Below, piece after piece: positions 1-5,705 of a DNA stretch of 6,827 nt; within the stretch, counting starts at the first letter, position 1, and every line of letters starts with the position of its first letter. Below the pieces are notes generated by a model. The model searched no databases, had not been told where the DNA came from, and saw nothing but the letters and a program-made list of their open reading frames with translations. Origin of the DNA: JAWOHX01 sp046484975. GTDB lineage: Bacteria; Bacillota; Clostridia; DUPQ01. The DNA lies in NCBI GenBank assembly GCA_046484975.1, contig JAWOHX010000054.1:1-6827 (forward strand), read 5' to 3'. The position numbers and the translations under genes are program-made.

Positions 1-156
1 CCCCTGAAGTTAATCACCATGCTTGGGGATGACACGGAAATCGGGGAGGGGATGGTCGGGGGCCTGGGCTTCCGGGATGCCTACCTGGAAGGCGGCAAGG
101 GAACATATGTGAGGTCATGGGACGGCCATTGGAAGAGGGATGCGGCCGGACCCTGA
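1..156 (+). CDS. C-terminal fragment of an unrecognised protein
   Basis: Reading frame 1 is open from the first base to a TGA at 154-156, giving 51 residues of a protein whose start lies outside the window. The visible end is glycine-rich and charged (for example LGDDTEIGEGMVGGLGFRDA) and finishes HWKRDAAGP. There is no obvious membrane segment. I do not recognise the family. The next gene starts 192 bases later behind its own promoter, so this fragment probably ends a separate transcription unit. The frame is supported by being open to the edge and by the absence of a competing gene, but 51 codons alone is modest evidence. Confidence 0.5.
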   Translation, partial: PLKLITMLGDDTEIGEGMVGGLGFRDAYLEGGKGTYVRSWDGHWKRDAAGP

Positions 157-197
157 TGAAATGAAGCATCTTTAGGACATACCCGGAACGGGGAGTT

Positions 198-242
198 AAC
201 CGGATCCATCACAAGCAGATAATGCGACGACCCGGTTTTTTT
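198..242 (+). terminator. Weak intrinsic terminator candidate
   Basis: AACCGG at 198-203 is the exact reverse complement of CCGGTT at 232-237, and the right arm runs straight into seven T residues (236-242). It lies 42 bases after the stop of the first gene, where a terminator is expected. The weakness is the 28-base loop and the six-pair stem. The right arm could instead pair with AACCG at 246-250. Confidence 0.3.
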
Positions 243-271
243 GGGAACCGTTCTTATGGCTGATGTTCCAA
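241..271 (+). promoter_or_regulatory. Imperfect dyad upstream of extended -10
   Basis: TTGGGAAC (241-248) and GTTCCAA (265-271) are inverted repeats that match over seven pairs with one bulged G, separated by 16 bases. The dyad occupies the place where a -35 element would sit for the promoter at 280-288. That makes it a candidate binding site for a regulator, probably an activator because no good -35 is present. This is a positional inference; no regulator is identified. Confidence 0.3.
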
Positions 272-279
272 GCCGGGCA

Positions 280-288
280 TGATATAAT
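280..288 (+). promoter_or_regulatory. Extended -10 promoter for the three-gene operon
   Basis: TGATATAAT is a perfect TGn-TATAAT extended -10 hexamer for the housekeeping sigma factor. No convincing -35 lies 16-18 bases upstream, which is typical of extended -10 promoters. A start near 295 would leave a leader of about 50 bases before the ATG at 349. Confidence 0.65.
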
Positions 289-336
289 ATGATTTGAAAA
301 AAACAAAGACCGAAAAGCCACAGGCAAACGTGGGCC

Positions 337-343
337 GGGGAGG
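337..343 (+). promoter_or_regulatory. Ribosome binding site fixing the start at 349
   Basis: GGGGAGG ends five bases before the ATG at 349. This supports MEKTYNRF as the true N-terminus rather than a later internal methionine. Confidence 0.65.
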
Positions 344-348
344 ACTGG

Positions 349-2799
349 ATGGAGAAGACATACAACAGGTTTGAGGACACGCTTGTCCAGGACAACAAGA
401 CGGCTGCCAGGCTGTACAACATCATGCAGAAATGGATCCCCTTTGCAGATGCCCAGTACAATGACTGGGGAAAGAGGCCCCGTTGCGGGCATTTTTTCGG
501 AGGCAGCTATTTCTACAGCGTGGAAACGGCTTGTCCCATGTTTGTCTACTCCATCCTGTCAAATTATGGCGATTATGATGAAAGAGTGACCGGCATCAGC
601 CGGGATGAAATGCGGGAAAAAGCAGTGAAAGCGCTCCGTTATTTGTGCTTCACCCATGATTTGGGACCCGAGGACTGCGTACGGGAATTAAGCGATAATG
701 TCTATGCCAGCGGAACGAAATGGGGAGGAAAGAACGACCAGTTCTTCCGGGCAAGCGCAATGGGCAGGACCTGTACCATGCTGGCGGTCTGTACCCTGAT
801 GCTGTTCGACAGTCTGGATGCTGAGACCCTCGGCTATGTGGGGATGATTGTGGAGAATTATGCGGACAGGTGGAGCCGTGAGATTCCCCGGGCGGGCACA
901 TATTTTGACACCCAAAGCGAGGAGAATGCCTGGACCTCCATAGGCATCTCCTCGGGATTGATTCTGTTCAAGGACCATCCCAACCGGGAACTATGGCTGG
1001 ACGGGCTTCAGAAATGGGGATTGAACTCCGTTTCCACATACAAGGACCGGATGAACACAGGCACATACCAGGGAAAATCCCTGCGGAACTACTGGATGAA
1101 AGGGGTCACCTTCCATCCGGATTTCACAAATGAAAACCATTCCTTCGTCCACCCGAATTATGTGGCTGCAGCCACCATCCTCCGAGGGGAAACCGCCGTT
1201 TATCTAAGGATGAGCGGCAACGACATACCGGACAGTGTCTACCACAACAACCAGAACATTTATCACAAGGCCATCAAGACCTGGTTCCAGGAGGACGGCC
1301 TGCCGGTGCCTGTGCAAGGGCAGGACTGGTGGTATGTCCAATACCATGCCATGCACCTGTACCACGGAATGATGAGCCTGTTCCATAACGAAGAAACCTC
1401 CACGTATTATGAGAAGGTCTGCATTGATTTCATGGAGAGGATGCAGGACAGCCATAAGGGTGGTTGTCTTCTGGAAGACAAGCATGACCAGAAGGTAGAC
1501 GAGTACGGGCATTACAGCCTCAAGCACATGGAGCACAGTTGTGTGTACAACATTGCCTGCGCCTATCTGCTTCATGCCTATTTCGGGGAAAGGCACACCA
1601 GTGTCGATGGCGGAGACATCAGCAGGGAGCTGGAAGGCACATATGAGTTCCCCTTCGGATGCATCATGGTGAACAGAAAAAAAGACACCTTCTCCAGTTT
1701 CAGCTGGCGAAACAAGGTGATGGCCGTCACCCTTCCCAAGGAAGGGATGTGGACGGTCACACCCATTGTCGGGAGCATGACGGGGGATATTGTCTTCGAC
1801 GAATGCAGCCTGCCCCAGTCCATTTCCAACCAGAGCGAGATCAGGGACTGCGAGAAGCGGGACATCCATATCCTGGAGGACGGCTTCGGCGCCACCTGCA
1901 GGATTGTCCGTGGGGACAGGCAATTGCTCCAGCATGTCTCGTTCATCTCCCTGCCGGACGGGAAGTCGGTATACAGCGAAAAGATAGAGGCCACGAAGGA
2001 CTGCAGGACCACCACCTTCCACACAGGCATGGTCGGCATCCGGAATGAGAACATCAGGGGTGTGGGGGAGCATGCAAAAGGCCACAGGCAACTGTATACG
2101 GAGCTTGGGACCATGCGTTTCGAAGGATATTTCGGCGGGGAAAAGGACGACATCGCATATATCCCGCATACCGGATATTTGAACGTGGATGACAGGATGG
2201 GTTATCTGCTTTACGATTGCAACCAGGTGAAATACATCAACAAACATTGCTACAAGTCATGGCGTGGGGTGGAGGACATTCTGGTCCTCAACAACATCGA
2301 TGCCGGGGACTTCAAGGAAACGGAACCCGTCACCTGTTTCTCCGTTGTGACCTTGCCCAATGCGGACCATGCATCCACCAGGGGGAAGCATCTGTCAACC
2401 ATCCGGTATGGGACAACGAATGACGATGCAGCCGTTATCGAGATGGATGGATATCTGTCTTATGTGAACTTCAAAACTACAGGGGTATCGATGGAGGCCA
2501 CATGCCCGCGGAGGGAGAATATCCAGCTATATGAGGGAGAGATATTCCTGGAGGACCAAAACACGAGAAGAGTGTTCCCTGTCCCGGCATTTCGTTCCGG
2601 ATACCTTCACACCATGGGGGAACTGGTGCCCGACAGAAAAACAGGGAGACTTGCCATCATCGTGCTGAACGGAAAAGCCACGGTCAACAACCCGACGGAT
2701 GAGGAAGCGGGTTTTTGCATCAACGGGGTCGGATACACCATTGGGGGGAAGGAAACCCTGCAGTTCAATTTGAAAGGAAACCGTTATGGAAAAGCTTGA
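349..2799 (+). CDS. Heparinase II/III-like (alpha/alpha)-toroid protein, 816 aa
   Basis: This is an 816-residue protein with no signal peptide or membrane segment, so it probably acts in the cytoplasm. Residues about 15-410 look mostly helical and rich in aromatic residues, as in (alpha/alpha)-toroid polysaccharide lyases and related carbohydrate enzymes. Notable strings are SEENAWTS (190-197), NENHSFVHPNY (261-271) and GQDWWY (324-329), candidates for a substrate cleft. H264, H268 and Y271 are possible catalytic residues but are unproven. From about residue 430 to the end the protein looks beta-rich, including FSSFSWRNKVMAV (448-460), consistent with the C-terminal beta-sandwich of heparinase II/III-type proteins. 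If that is right, it cleaves or modifies an imported uronic-acid or similar oligosaccharide. No transporter or sugar enzyme is nearby to name a substrate. The stop overlaps the next gene by 14 bases, suggesting translational coupling. The fold assignment is moderate; the reaction is unknown. Confidence 0.6.
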   Translation: MEKTYNRFEDTLVQDNKTAARLYNIMQKWIPFADAQYNDWGKRPRCGHFFGGSYFYSVETACPMFVYSILSNYGDYDERVTGISRDEMREKAVKALRYLCFTHDLGPEDCVRELSDNVYASGTKWGGKNDQFFRASAMGRTCTMLAVCTLMLFDSLDAETLGYVGMIVENYADRWSREIPRAGTYFDTQSEENAWTSIGISSGLILFKDHPNRELWLDGLQKWGLNSVSTYKDRMNTGTYQGKSLRNYWMKGVTFHPDFTNENHSFVHPNYVAAATILRGETAVYLRMSGNDIPDSVYHNNQNIYHKAIKTWFQEDGLPVPVQGQDWWYVQYHAMHLYHGMMSLFHNEETSTYYEKVCIDFMERMQDSHKGGCLLEDKHDQKVDEYGHYSLKHMEHSCVYNIACAYLLHAYFGERHTSVDGGDISRELEGTYEFPFGCIMVNRKKDTFSSFSWRNKVMAVTLPKEGMWTVTPIVGSMTGDIVFDECSLPQSISNQSEIRDCEKRDIHILEDGFGATCRIVRGDRQLLQHVSFISLPDGKSVYSEKIEATKDCRTTTFHTGMVGIRNENIRGVGEHAKGHRQLYTELGTMRFEGYFGGEKDDIAYIPHTGYLNVDDRMGYLLYDCNQVKYINKHCYKSWRGVEDILVLNNIDAGDFKETEPVTCFSVVTLPNADHASTRGKHLSTIRYGTTNDDAAVIEMDGYLSYVNFKTTGVSMEATCPRRENIQLYEGEIFLEDQNTRRVFPVPAFRSGYLHTMGELVPDRKTGRLAIIVLNGKATVNNPTDEEAGFCINGVGYTIGGKETLQFNLKGNRYGKA

Positions 2800-3724
2800 A
2801 TGCAAGCGTATTTGGAAGGGGTTCTGGCAACTGGCCGATCCAAGGATCTGGATTGCATCCACCATCCCCGTGCTCATCGGGGGCGCTTTGGCTTATGCAG
2901 TGGGAAAATCCTTCGACATTTTCTGGTTTTTCGTGTCCCTTGCCGCCCTCTACCTCATAGAAACCGGCAAGAATGCCGTCAACGAGGTGGTGGATTACAA
3001 GTCCGGCGTGGACAGGGACATAGACGAGGACAAGAAAACGCCCTTCAGCGGGGGCAAGAAAACCATCGTGCAGGGAAAGCTGTCTGTCCGGGAGGCAGGA
3101 GCAATCGCCGTTCTCACATTGGGAGCAGCCTGCCTCATCGGCCTGGCCATCATCCTGTTCAGGGAGTTCAACATCCTCTGGATCGGCATGGCGGGAGTGG
3201 TATTGTCCGTGGCATACAGCCTTCCCCCAATCAAGCTGGCTTACAGGGGGTTTGGCGAGGCCACCGTCGGAATCACCTTCGGCCCCCTGATCATGACCGG
3301 CATTTATCTGGTGATGACGCACAGTTTTGACTGGAGGGTATTGATCGCCTCCCTTCCGGTGGGTTTTCTGATTGCCAATGTGCTCTGGATCAACCAGTAT
3401 CCGGATTATGAGACAGACAAGGGAGGAAACAAGCGGAACTGGGTGGTGAGACTGGGTAAAAAGAAGGCATTGAAAGGGTATGCGCTCCTGTTCATGCTGG
3501 CATTTGTTTCTGTTGCCGTGGCTGCCCTTGTCTACATGAATCCTTTCATTCTGCTGGGTTTGGCCGGCGCTCCCCTGGCAATGAAGGCGGTGAAGATTGC
3601 CAGGGTGCAGTATGACGACATACCGAAGCTCATGGCATCCAACGCCCTGACGATACAGACCTATCAGCTGACAGGAGCAGGACTGTTTTTGGGGGTTTTG
3701 CTTGGCGGATGGGTCTTTGGATGA
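2786..3724 (+). CDS. UbiA-family prenyltransferase (MenA-like)
   Basis: This is a 312-residue polytopic membrane protein of the UbiA superfamily, which joins a polyprenyl diphosphate to an acceptor inside the membrane. The first Mg-diphosphate motif is seen at residues 66-76 (N66xxxD70xxxxxD76, NEVVDYKSGVD) and the second at 203-212 (NQYPDYETDK, with D207 and D211). YSLPPIK (144-150) is another conserved element. About eight to nine hydrophobic helices are present and the length fits the family. The acidic motifs resemble 1,4-dihydroxy-2-naphthoate prenyltransferases (MenA) most, but no menaquinone gene is adjacent, so the acceptor is uncertain. ATG 2786 lies 14 bases inside the preceding gene, with GAAAGGAAA at 2772-2780 as ribosome site, so the two are probably cotranslated. 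All key aspartates are present, so it looks functional. Confidence 0.88.
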   Translation: MEKLECKRIWKGFWQLADPRIWIASTIPVLIGGALAYAVGKSFDIFWFFVSLAALYLIETGKNAVNEVVDYKSGVDRDIDEDKKTPFSGGKKTIVQGKLSVREAGAIAVLTLGAACLIGLAIILFREFNILWIGMAGVVLSVAYSLPPIKLAYRGFGEATVGITFGPLIMTGIYLVMTHSFDWRVLIASLPVGFLIANVLWINQYPDYETDKGGNKRNWVVRLGKKKALKGYALLFMLAFVSVAVAALVYMNPFILLGLAGAPLAMKAVKIARVQYDDIPKLMASNALTIQTYQLTGAGLFLGVLLGGWVFG

Positions 3725-3749
3725 TGCGGATGCAGGAATGGGTGATGGA

Positions 3750-4094
3750 ATGAACATCAGCAAGGTCATGGAATGCAATCTGGAATACGGCCGGCCTACC
3801 GTTGAGGATGCCTTGAGACAGATGAGGGATGCCTTGATGACATGCAGGGGCAGGGGAGGCAAGGCTGTGATCCTCATCCATGGGTATGGCTCCTCCGGCG
3901 TCGGTGGAGAAATCAAGACCGCTGTCAGGAAAAGCCTGGCAGAGAACTCCATGCGGGGACTTGTGCGTGCCTTTGCCGGCGGGGAACAATGGCACTACAG
4001 GAAGAAGGAAATGACCGGAATGTGCAAGAGCCTGGGAGACCATGAGCGCCGTATCGCCAACAACGAAGGTGTCACGGTGGTTATTCTGAGATGA
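3750..4094 (+). CDS. Small Smr-domain-like protein, 114 aa
   Basis: A 114-residue soluble protein made essentially of one Smr-like domain, the fold found at the C-terminus of MutS2 and in stand-alone proteins with nucleic-acid or nuclease roles. The diagnostic part is AVILIHGYGSSGVGGEIKTAV (broken here: HGYGSSG at 44-50 followed by VGGEIK), matching the family's HGxG loop and following helix. The N-terminal strand-helix element is NLEYGRPTVEDAL (10-22), which replaces the common LDxHG motif. A charged tail follows residue 80. Start 3750 is chosen because the domain begins there; ATG 3738 is possible, and the ribosome site is weak (AGGA at 3734-3737). It follows the prenyltransferase by 25 bases and probably shares its transcript. 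Function here is unknown. Confidence 0.72.
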   Translation: MNISKVMECNLEYGRPTVEDALRQMRDALMTCRGRGGKAVILIHGYGSSGVGGEIKTAVRKSLAENSMRGLVRAFAGGEQWHYRKKEMTGMCKSLGDHERRIANNEGVTVVILR

Positions 4095-4141
4095 GGATGA
4101 TGTCGGCCAGGGAAACATTTGCGCCCGCTTTCTTCTGCCAG

Positions 4142-4169
4142 TTGTTTTTTCCAGTGGTTATGATAATAT
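4142..4169 (+). promoter_or_regulatory. Promoter for the lysine-rich microprotein
   Basis: TTGTTT (4142-4147) and TAATAT (4164-4169) are spaced 16 bases apart, and TG at 4161-4162 forms an extended -10. Its core ATGATAATATGATT differs from the operon promoter core at 279-294 only by two missing bases. A start near 4176 leaves a leader of about 34 bases. Confidence 0.55.
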
Positions 4170-4193
4170 GATTATTAATAACAACGATTTGAG

Positions 4194-4202
4194 AAGGAGG
4201 GG
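4194..4202 (+). promoter_or_regulatory. Strong ribosome site selecting a GTG start
   Basis: AAGGAGGGG is close to a perfect anti-16S match and sits seven bases before GTG 4210. The ATG at 4203 directly after it opens only a four-codon frame (Met-Thr-Ser-Gly-stop), so the GTG is the credible start. Confidence 0.75.
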
Positions 4203-4209
4203 ATGACCA

Positions 4210-4317
4210 GTGGGTGACAAGAGTCCGAAGAAAAAGGAAAAGAAGAAACAAAAGGCCGTGAAGGGAAAGCCTGTATCAGTAGCAACATCAGTTGCTCCGG
4301 AAAAGAAAAAGAAATAG
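4210..4317 (+). CDS. Lysine-rich 35-residue microprotein
   Basis: GTG-started frame of 35 codons ending TAG 4315-4317. It begins MGDKSPKKKEKKKQKAVKGK, continues with a short neutral stretch PVSVATSVAPE and ends KKKK. About 15 of 35 residues are lysine, so the peptide is strongly basic and probably unstructured, with no signal or membrane segment. Similar MGDKSPK-starting lysine-rich small proteins occur as conserved hypotheticals in clostridial genomes (from memory, not checked). The locus is complete: promoter, near-perfect ribosome site and intrinsic terminator all flank this frame, which argues that it is really expressed. A nucleic-acid or ribosome partner would fit the charge, but this is inference. 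Confidence 0.75.
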   Translation: MGDKSPKKKEKKKQKAVKGKPVSVATSVAPEKKKK

Positions 4318-4351
4318 GTTCCATGCAGTTGCAAGGGGCATGGCAATGAAC

Positions 4352-4382
4352 ATGAAAGGGTGCGTATACCCTTTCATTTTTT
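4352..4382 (+). terminator. Intrinsic terminator after the microprotein gene
   Basis: ATGAAAGGGT (4352-4361) and ACCCTTTCAT (4368-4377) form a perfect ten-pair stem with a six-base loop GCGTAT, followed by a run of T to 4382. It lies 35 bases after the TAG and closes the single-gene unit. Confidence 0.9.
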
Positions 4383-4452
4383 ATGCACTGTTTCCTGCAT
4401 GTCTTTTTCCATCATATGGACTGGCTTTTGCAGGGCACCGGAACCGGAGATA

Positions 4453-4461
4453 TGGTAAAAT
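4453..4461 (+). promoter_or_regulatory. Extended -10 promoter for the UroD/MtaA-like gene
   Basis: TGGTAAAAT is TGn followed by TAAAAT, one mismatch from TATAAT. No correctly spaced -35 is visible. A start near 4468 gives a leader of about 53 bases. The strong terminator at 4352-4382 makes a separate promoter here necessary. Confidence 0.55.
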
Positions 4462-4465
4462 AAGG

Positions 4466-4487
4466 TGTGGCCTTGCATCATGCCACA
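4466..4487 (+). promoter_or_regulatory. Dyad at the predicted transcription start
   Basis: TGTGGC (4466-4471) and GCCACA (4482-4487) are perfect inverted repeats with a ten-base spacer. The dyad starts within a few bases of the predicted +1, a classic operator position. It could also act as a hairpin at the 5' end of the RNA. Confidence 0.4.
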
Positions 4488-4511
4488 GGCCATGCGGGAA
4501 AAAAGGCAAGG
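4471..4511 (+). promoter_or_regulatory. Leader inverted repeat covering the ribosome site
   Basis: CCTTGC (4471-4476) is exactly complementary to GCAAGG (4506-4511), and the right arm covers the first four bases of the AAGGAGG ribosome site at 4508-4514. A second pairing, TGGCC (4468-4472) with GGCCA (4488-4492), and the dyad at 4466-4487 use overlapping left-arm bases, so the folds would be mutually exclusive. This is a possible translation switch. Six pairs with a 29-base gap is not strong alone. Confidence 0.3.
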
Positions 4512-4520
4512 AGGATTCAT

Positions 4521-5540
4521 ATGAACGGCAAGGAACTGTTCCAAGCCATGGCGAAAGGGGAGAAGCCCTCCCGGATTCCCTTCGTTCCCACCATCTTCGA
4601 ACACAGCGCAAAAATAATCAGTGCGACGCCATCCATGATCGCCCAGGATGAGGACCTGCTGGTGAAAAGCCAGCTGGCCTGTTATGAGCTGTACGGCCAT
4701 GACCTGATTTCCGTGGGAGTGGATATCTATAATCTGGAATACGAGGCCATGGGGGCCCGTGTTTTCTTTCCGGACAACGAGGAGCTTCCGTTCACTGTGG
4801 ATGTCCTGGTCCAAAAACCGGAGGACCTGGAGAAACTGTGCATACCCGATCCTGAGAAGGATGGCAGGATGCCCATGTTCCTTCGTGCGGTGGAACGGAT
4901 CAACAAGGAGATCGGCGGACATGTCCCGGTCAACGGGACAGTGGTGGGGCCCTTTACATTGGCGGCCATCCTGCGGGGGTTTGAGAATTTCATCATGGAT
5001 ATCATCTATGAGCCTGAGTTTGCCGATGCACTGATGGATTTTGCCCGGAAAGTCGGACTACGGTTCGCCGAGGGTTTCATCAGAAGAGGGGTTGGCCTGT
5101 CCATCAACGAATCCTGGATTGCGCCGCCCTTGCTTTCCCCTTCCCTGTACGGGGGACAGGTCATGGAGCACGAGAAACGGCTGATCGGGGATATCAGGAA
5201 GGCGGGACAGAAAAATGTAGCCTTGATCAGCGGGGGGGACACCACGGCCATCGTCGGGGAGATGGTGAAAACCGGAACCTCGCTCCTTCTGGCGGACAGC
5301 GGGTGCGACCGGCTGAAATACAAGGAGATTTGCCGGAAGAACAATGTCCTCATGCGGGCCAGCATTTCCCCGAAAACGGTGGAACTGGGGGATGAGGCCG
5401 GGATGCTGGAGGAGACCGGACAGGTCGTCGAAGACTGCCGGGATTATTACGGGTTCATCTTCGGCTGCGGCATCGTCAGCTACGACACGCCGCCTGAGCA
5501 TGTCATCAGGCTGAAGGGAATATTGGGGGACATGCAGTGA
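4521..5540 (+). CDS. UroD/MtaA-superfamily protein lacking the usual zinc ligands
   Basis: A 339-residue soluble protein, the normal length for the uroporphyrinogen decarboxylase / methylcobamide:CoM methyltransferase (MtaA) superfamily. Family signs in order are the start MNGKELFQAMAKGEKPSRIP (1-20), NGTVVGPFTLAA (138-149), ISPKTVELG (282-290) and FGCGIVSYDTPPEHV (314-328). The N-terminal arginine and aspartate signatures of true heme-pathway UroD are not seen, so it sits closer to the MtaA/CmuA side. In those enzymes a zinc-binding H-x-C-G-[ND]-T-T string binds the thiol acceptor. Here the matching place reads ISGGDTT (236-242), with neither His nor Cys, while the later Cys in GCG (316) is kept. 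It may therefore bind metal differently, or not act as a classical methyltransferase. The AAGGAGG site at 4508-4514, six bases before ATG 4521, fixes the start. It appears to be monocistronic. Substrate unknown. Confidence 0.8.
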   Translation: MNGKELFQAMAKGEKPSRIPFVPTIFEHSAKIISATPSMIAQDEDLLVKSQLACYELYGHDLISVGVDIYNLEYEAMGARVFFPDNEELPFTVDVLVQKPEDLEKLCIPDPEKDGRMPMFLRAVERINKEIGGHVPVNGTVVGPFTLAAILRGFENFIMDIIYEPEFADALMDFARKVGLRFAEGFIRRGVGLSINESWIAPPLLSPSLYGGQVMEHEKRLIGDIRKAGQKNVALISGGDTTAIVGEMVKTGTSLLLADSGCDRLKYKEICRKNNVLMRASISPKTVELGDEAGMLEETGQVVEDCRDYYGFIFGCGIVSYDTPPEHVIRLKGILGDMQ

Positions 5541-5632
5541 GGGGAAAGCCCCCGGCAGACCAGGAATGGTGCTTGTCTGGAGGACAGTGGGATATGCATG
5601 TCTTCCTATGCAGGTATGAAATATATTACAAA

Positions 5633-5647
5633 AAGTATAAAATACTT
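5633..5647 (+). promoter_or_regulatory. Inverted repeat overlapping the -35
   Basis: AAGTAT-AAA-ATACTT is a perfect six-pair dyad with a three-base centre. Its right arm ends in the first two bases of the TTGACA element at 5646-5651, so a protein bound here would contact or block polymerase. Confidence 0.4.
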
Positions 5648-5674
5648 GACACAATGTCTGTGTTGTCATACACT
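5646..5674 (+). promoter_or_regulatory. Near-consensus promoter of the membrane protein/XRE operon
   Basis: A perfect TTGACA (5646-5651) is followed after exactly 17 bases by TACACT (5669-5674), four of six matches to TATAAT. A start near 5681 gives a leader of about 25 bases. Inverted repeats flank and overlap both hexamers. Confidence 0.7.
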
Positions 5675-5693
5675 GTGATTGAGAAATATGACA
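5664..5693 (+). promoter_or_regulatory. Inverted repeat overlapping the -10 and start
   Basis: TGTCATA (5664-5670) and TATGACA (5687-5693) are perfect seven-base inverted repeats separated by 16 bases, spanning the -10 and the predicted start. A third related half-site, TGACA, lies at 5647-5651 inside the -35. The spacing suits a dimeric repressor, possibly the XRE protein encoded downstream. Confidence 0.4.
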
Positions 5694-5705
5694 TGAAGGC
5701 AGGAA

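Noticed and set aside
318..336. ACAGGCAAAC in the leader of the first operon, resembling part of a GEMM (c-di-GMP) riboswitch core
   Set aside because: The leader is only about 50 bases, and the receptor helix and the rest of the conserved core are absent; only a CCAC/GTGG mini-hairpin is present.
1204..2247. A 347-codon open frame on the - strand
   Set aside because: It is antisense to the well-supported 816-residue gene, has no ribosome site or recognisable domain, and its composition (many Val, His and Gln from reversed codons) is typical of a shadow frame.
2765..3952. A 395-codon open frame on the - strand
   Set aside because: It lies antisense to the UbiA and Smr-like genes, whose motifs are clear, and shows no domain of its own.
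4095..4150. T run at 4145-4150 as a terminator for the three-gene operon
   Set aside because: No stable stem immediately precedes it; only a weak bulged GGC-AG/CTGCC pairing across a long gap was found, and the T run overlaps the -35 of the next promoter.
5541..5553. GGGG-AAAG-CCCC hairpin right after the UroD-like stop as a terminator
   Set aside because: The stem is only four pairs and no T run follows, so an intrinsic terminator is not supported.
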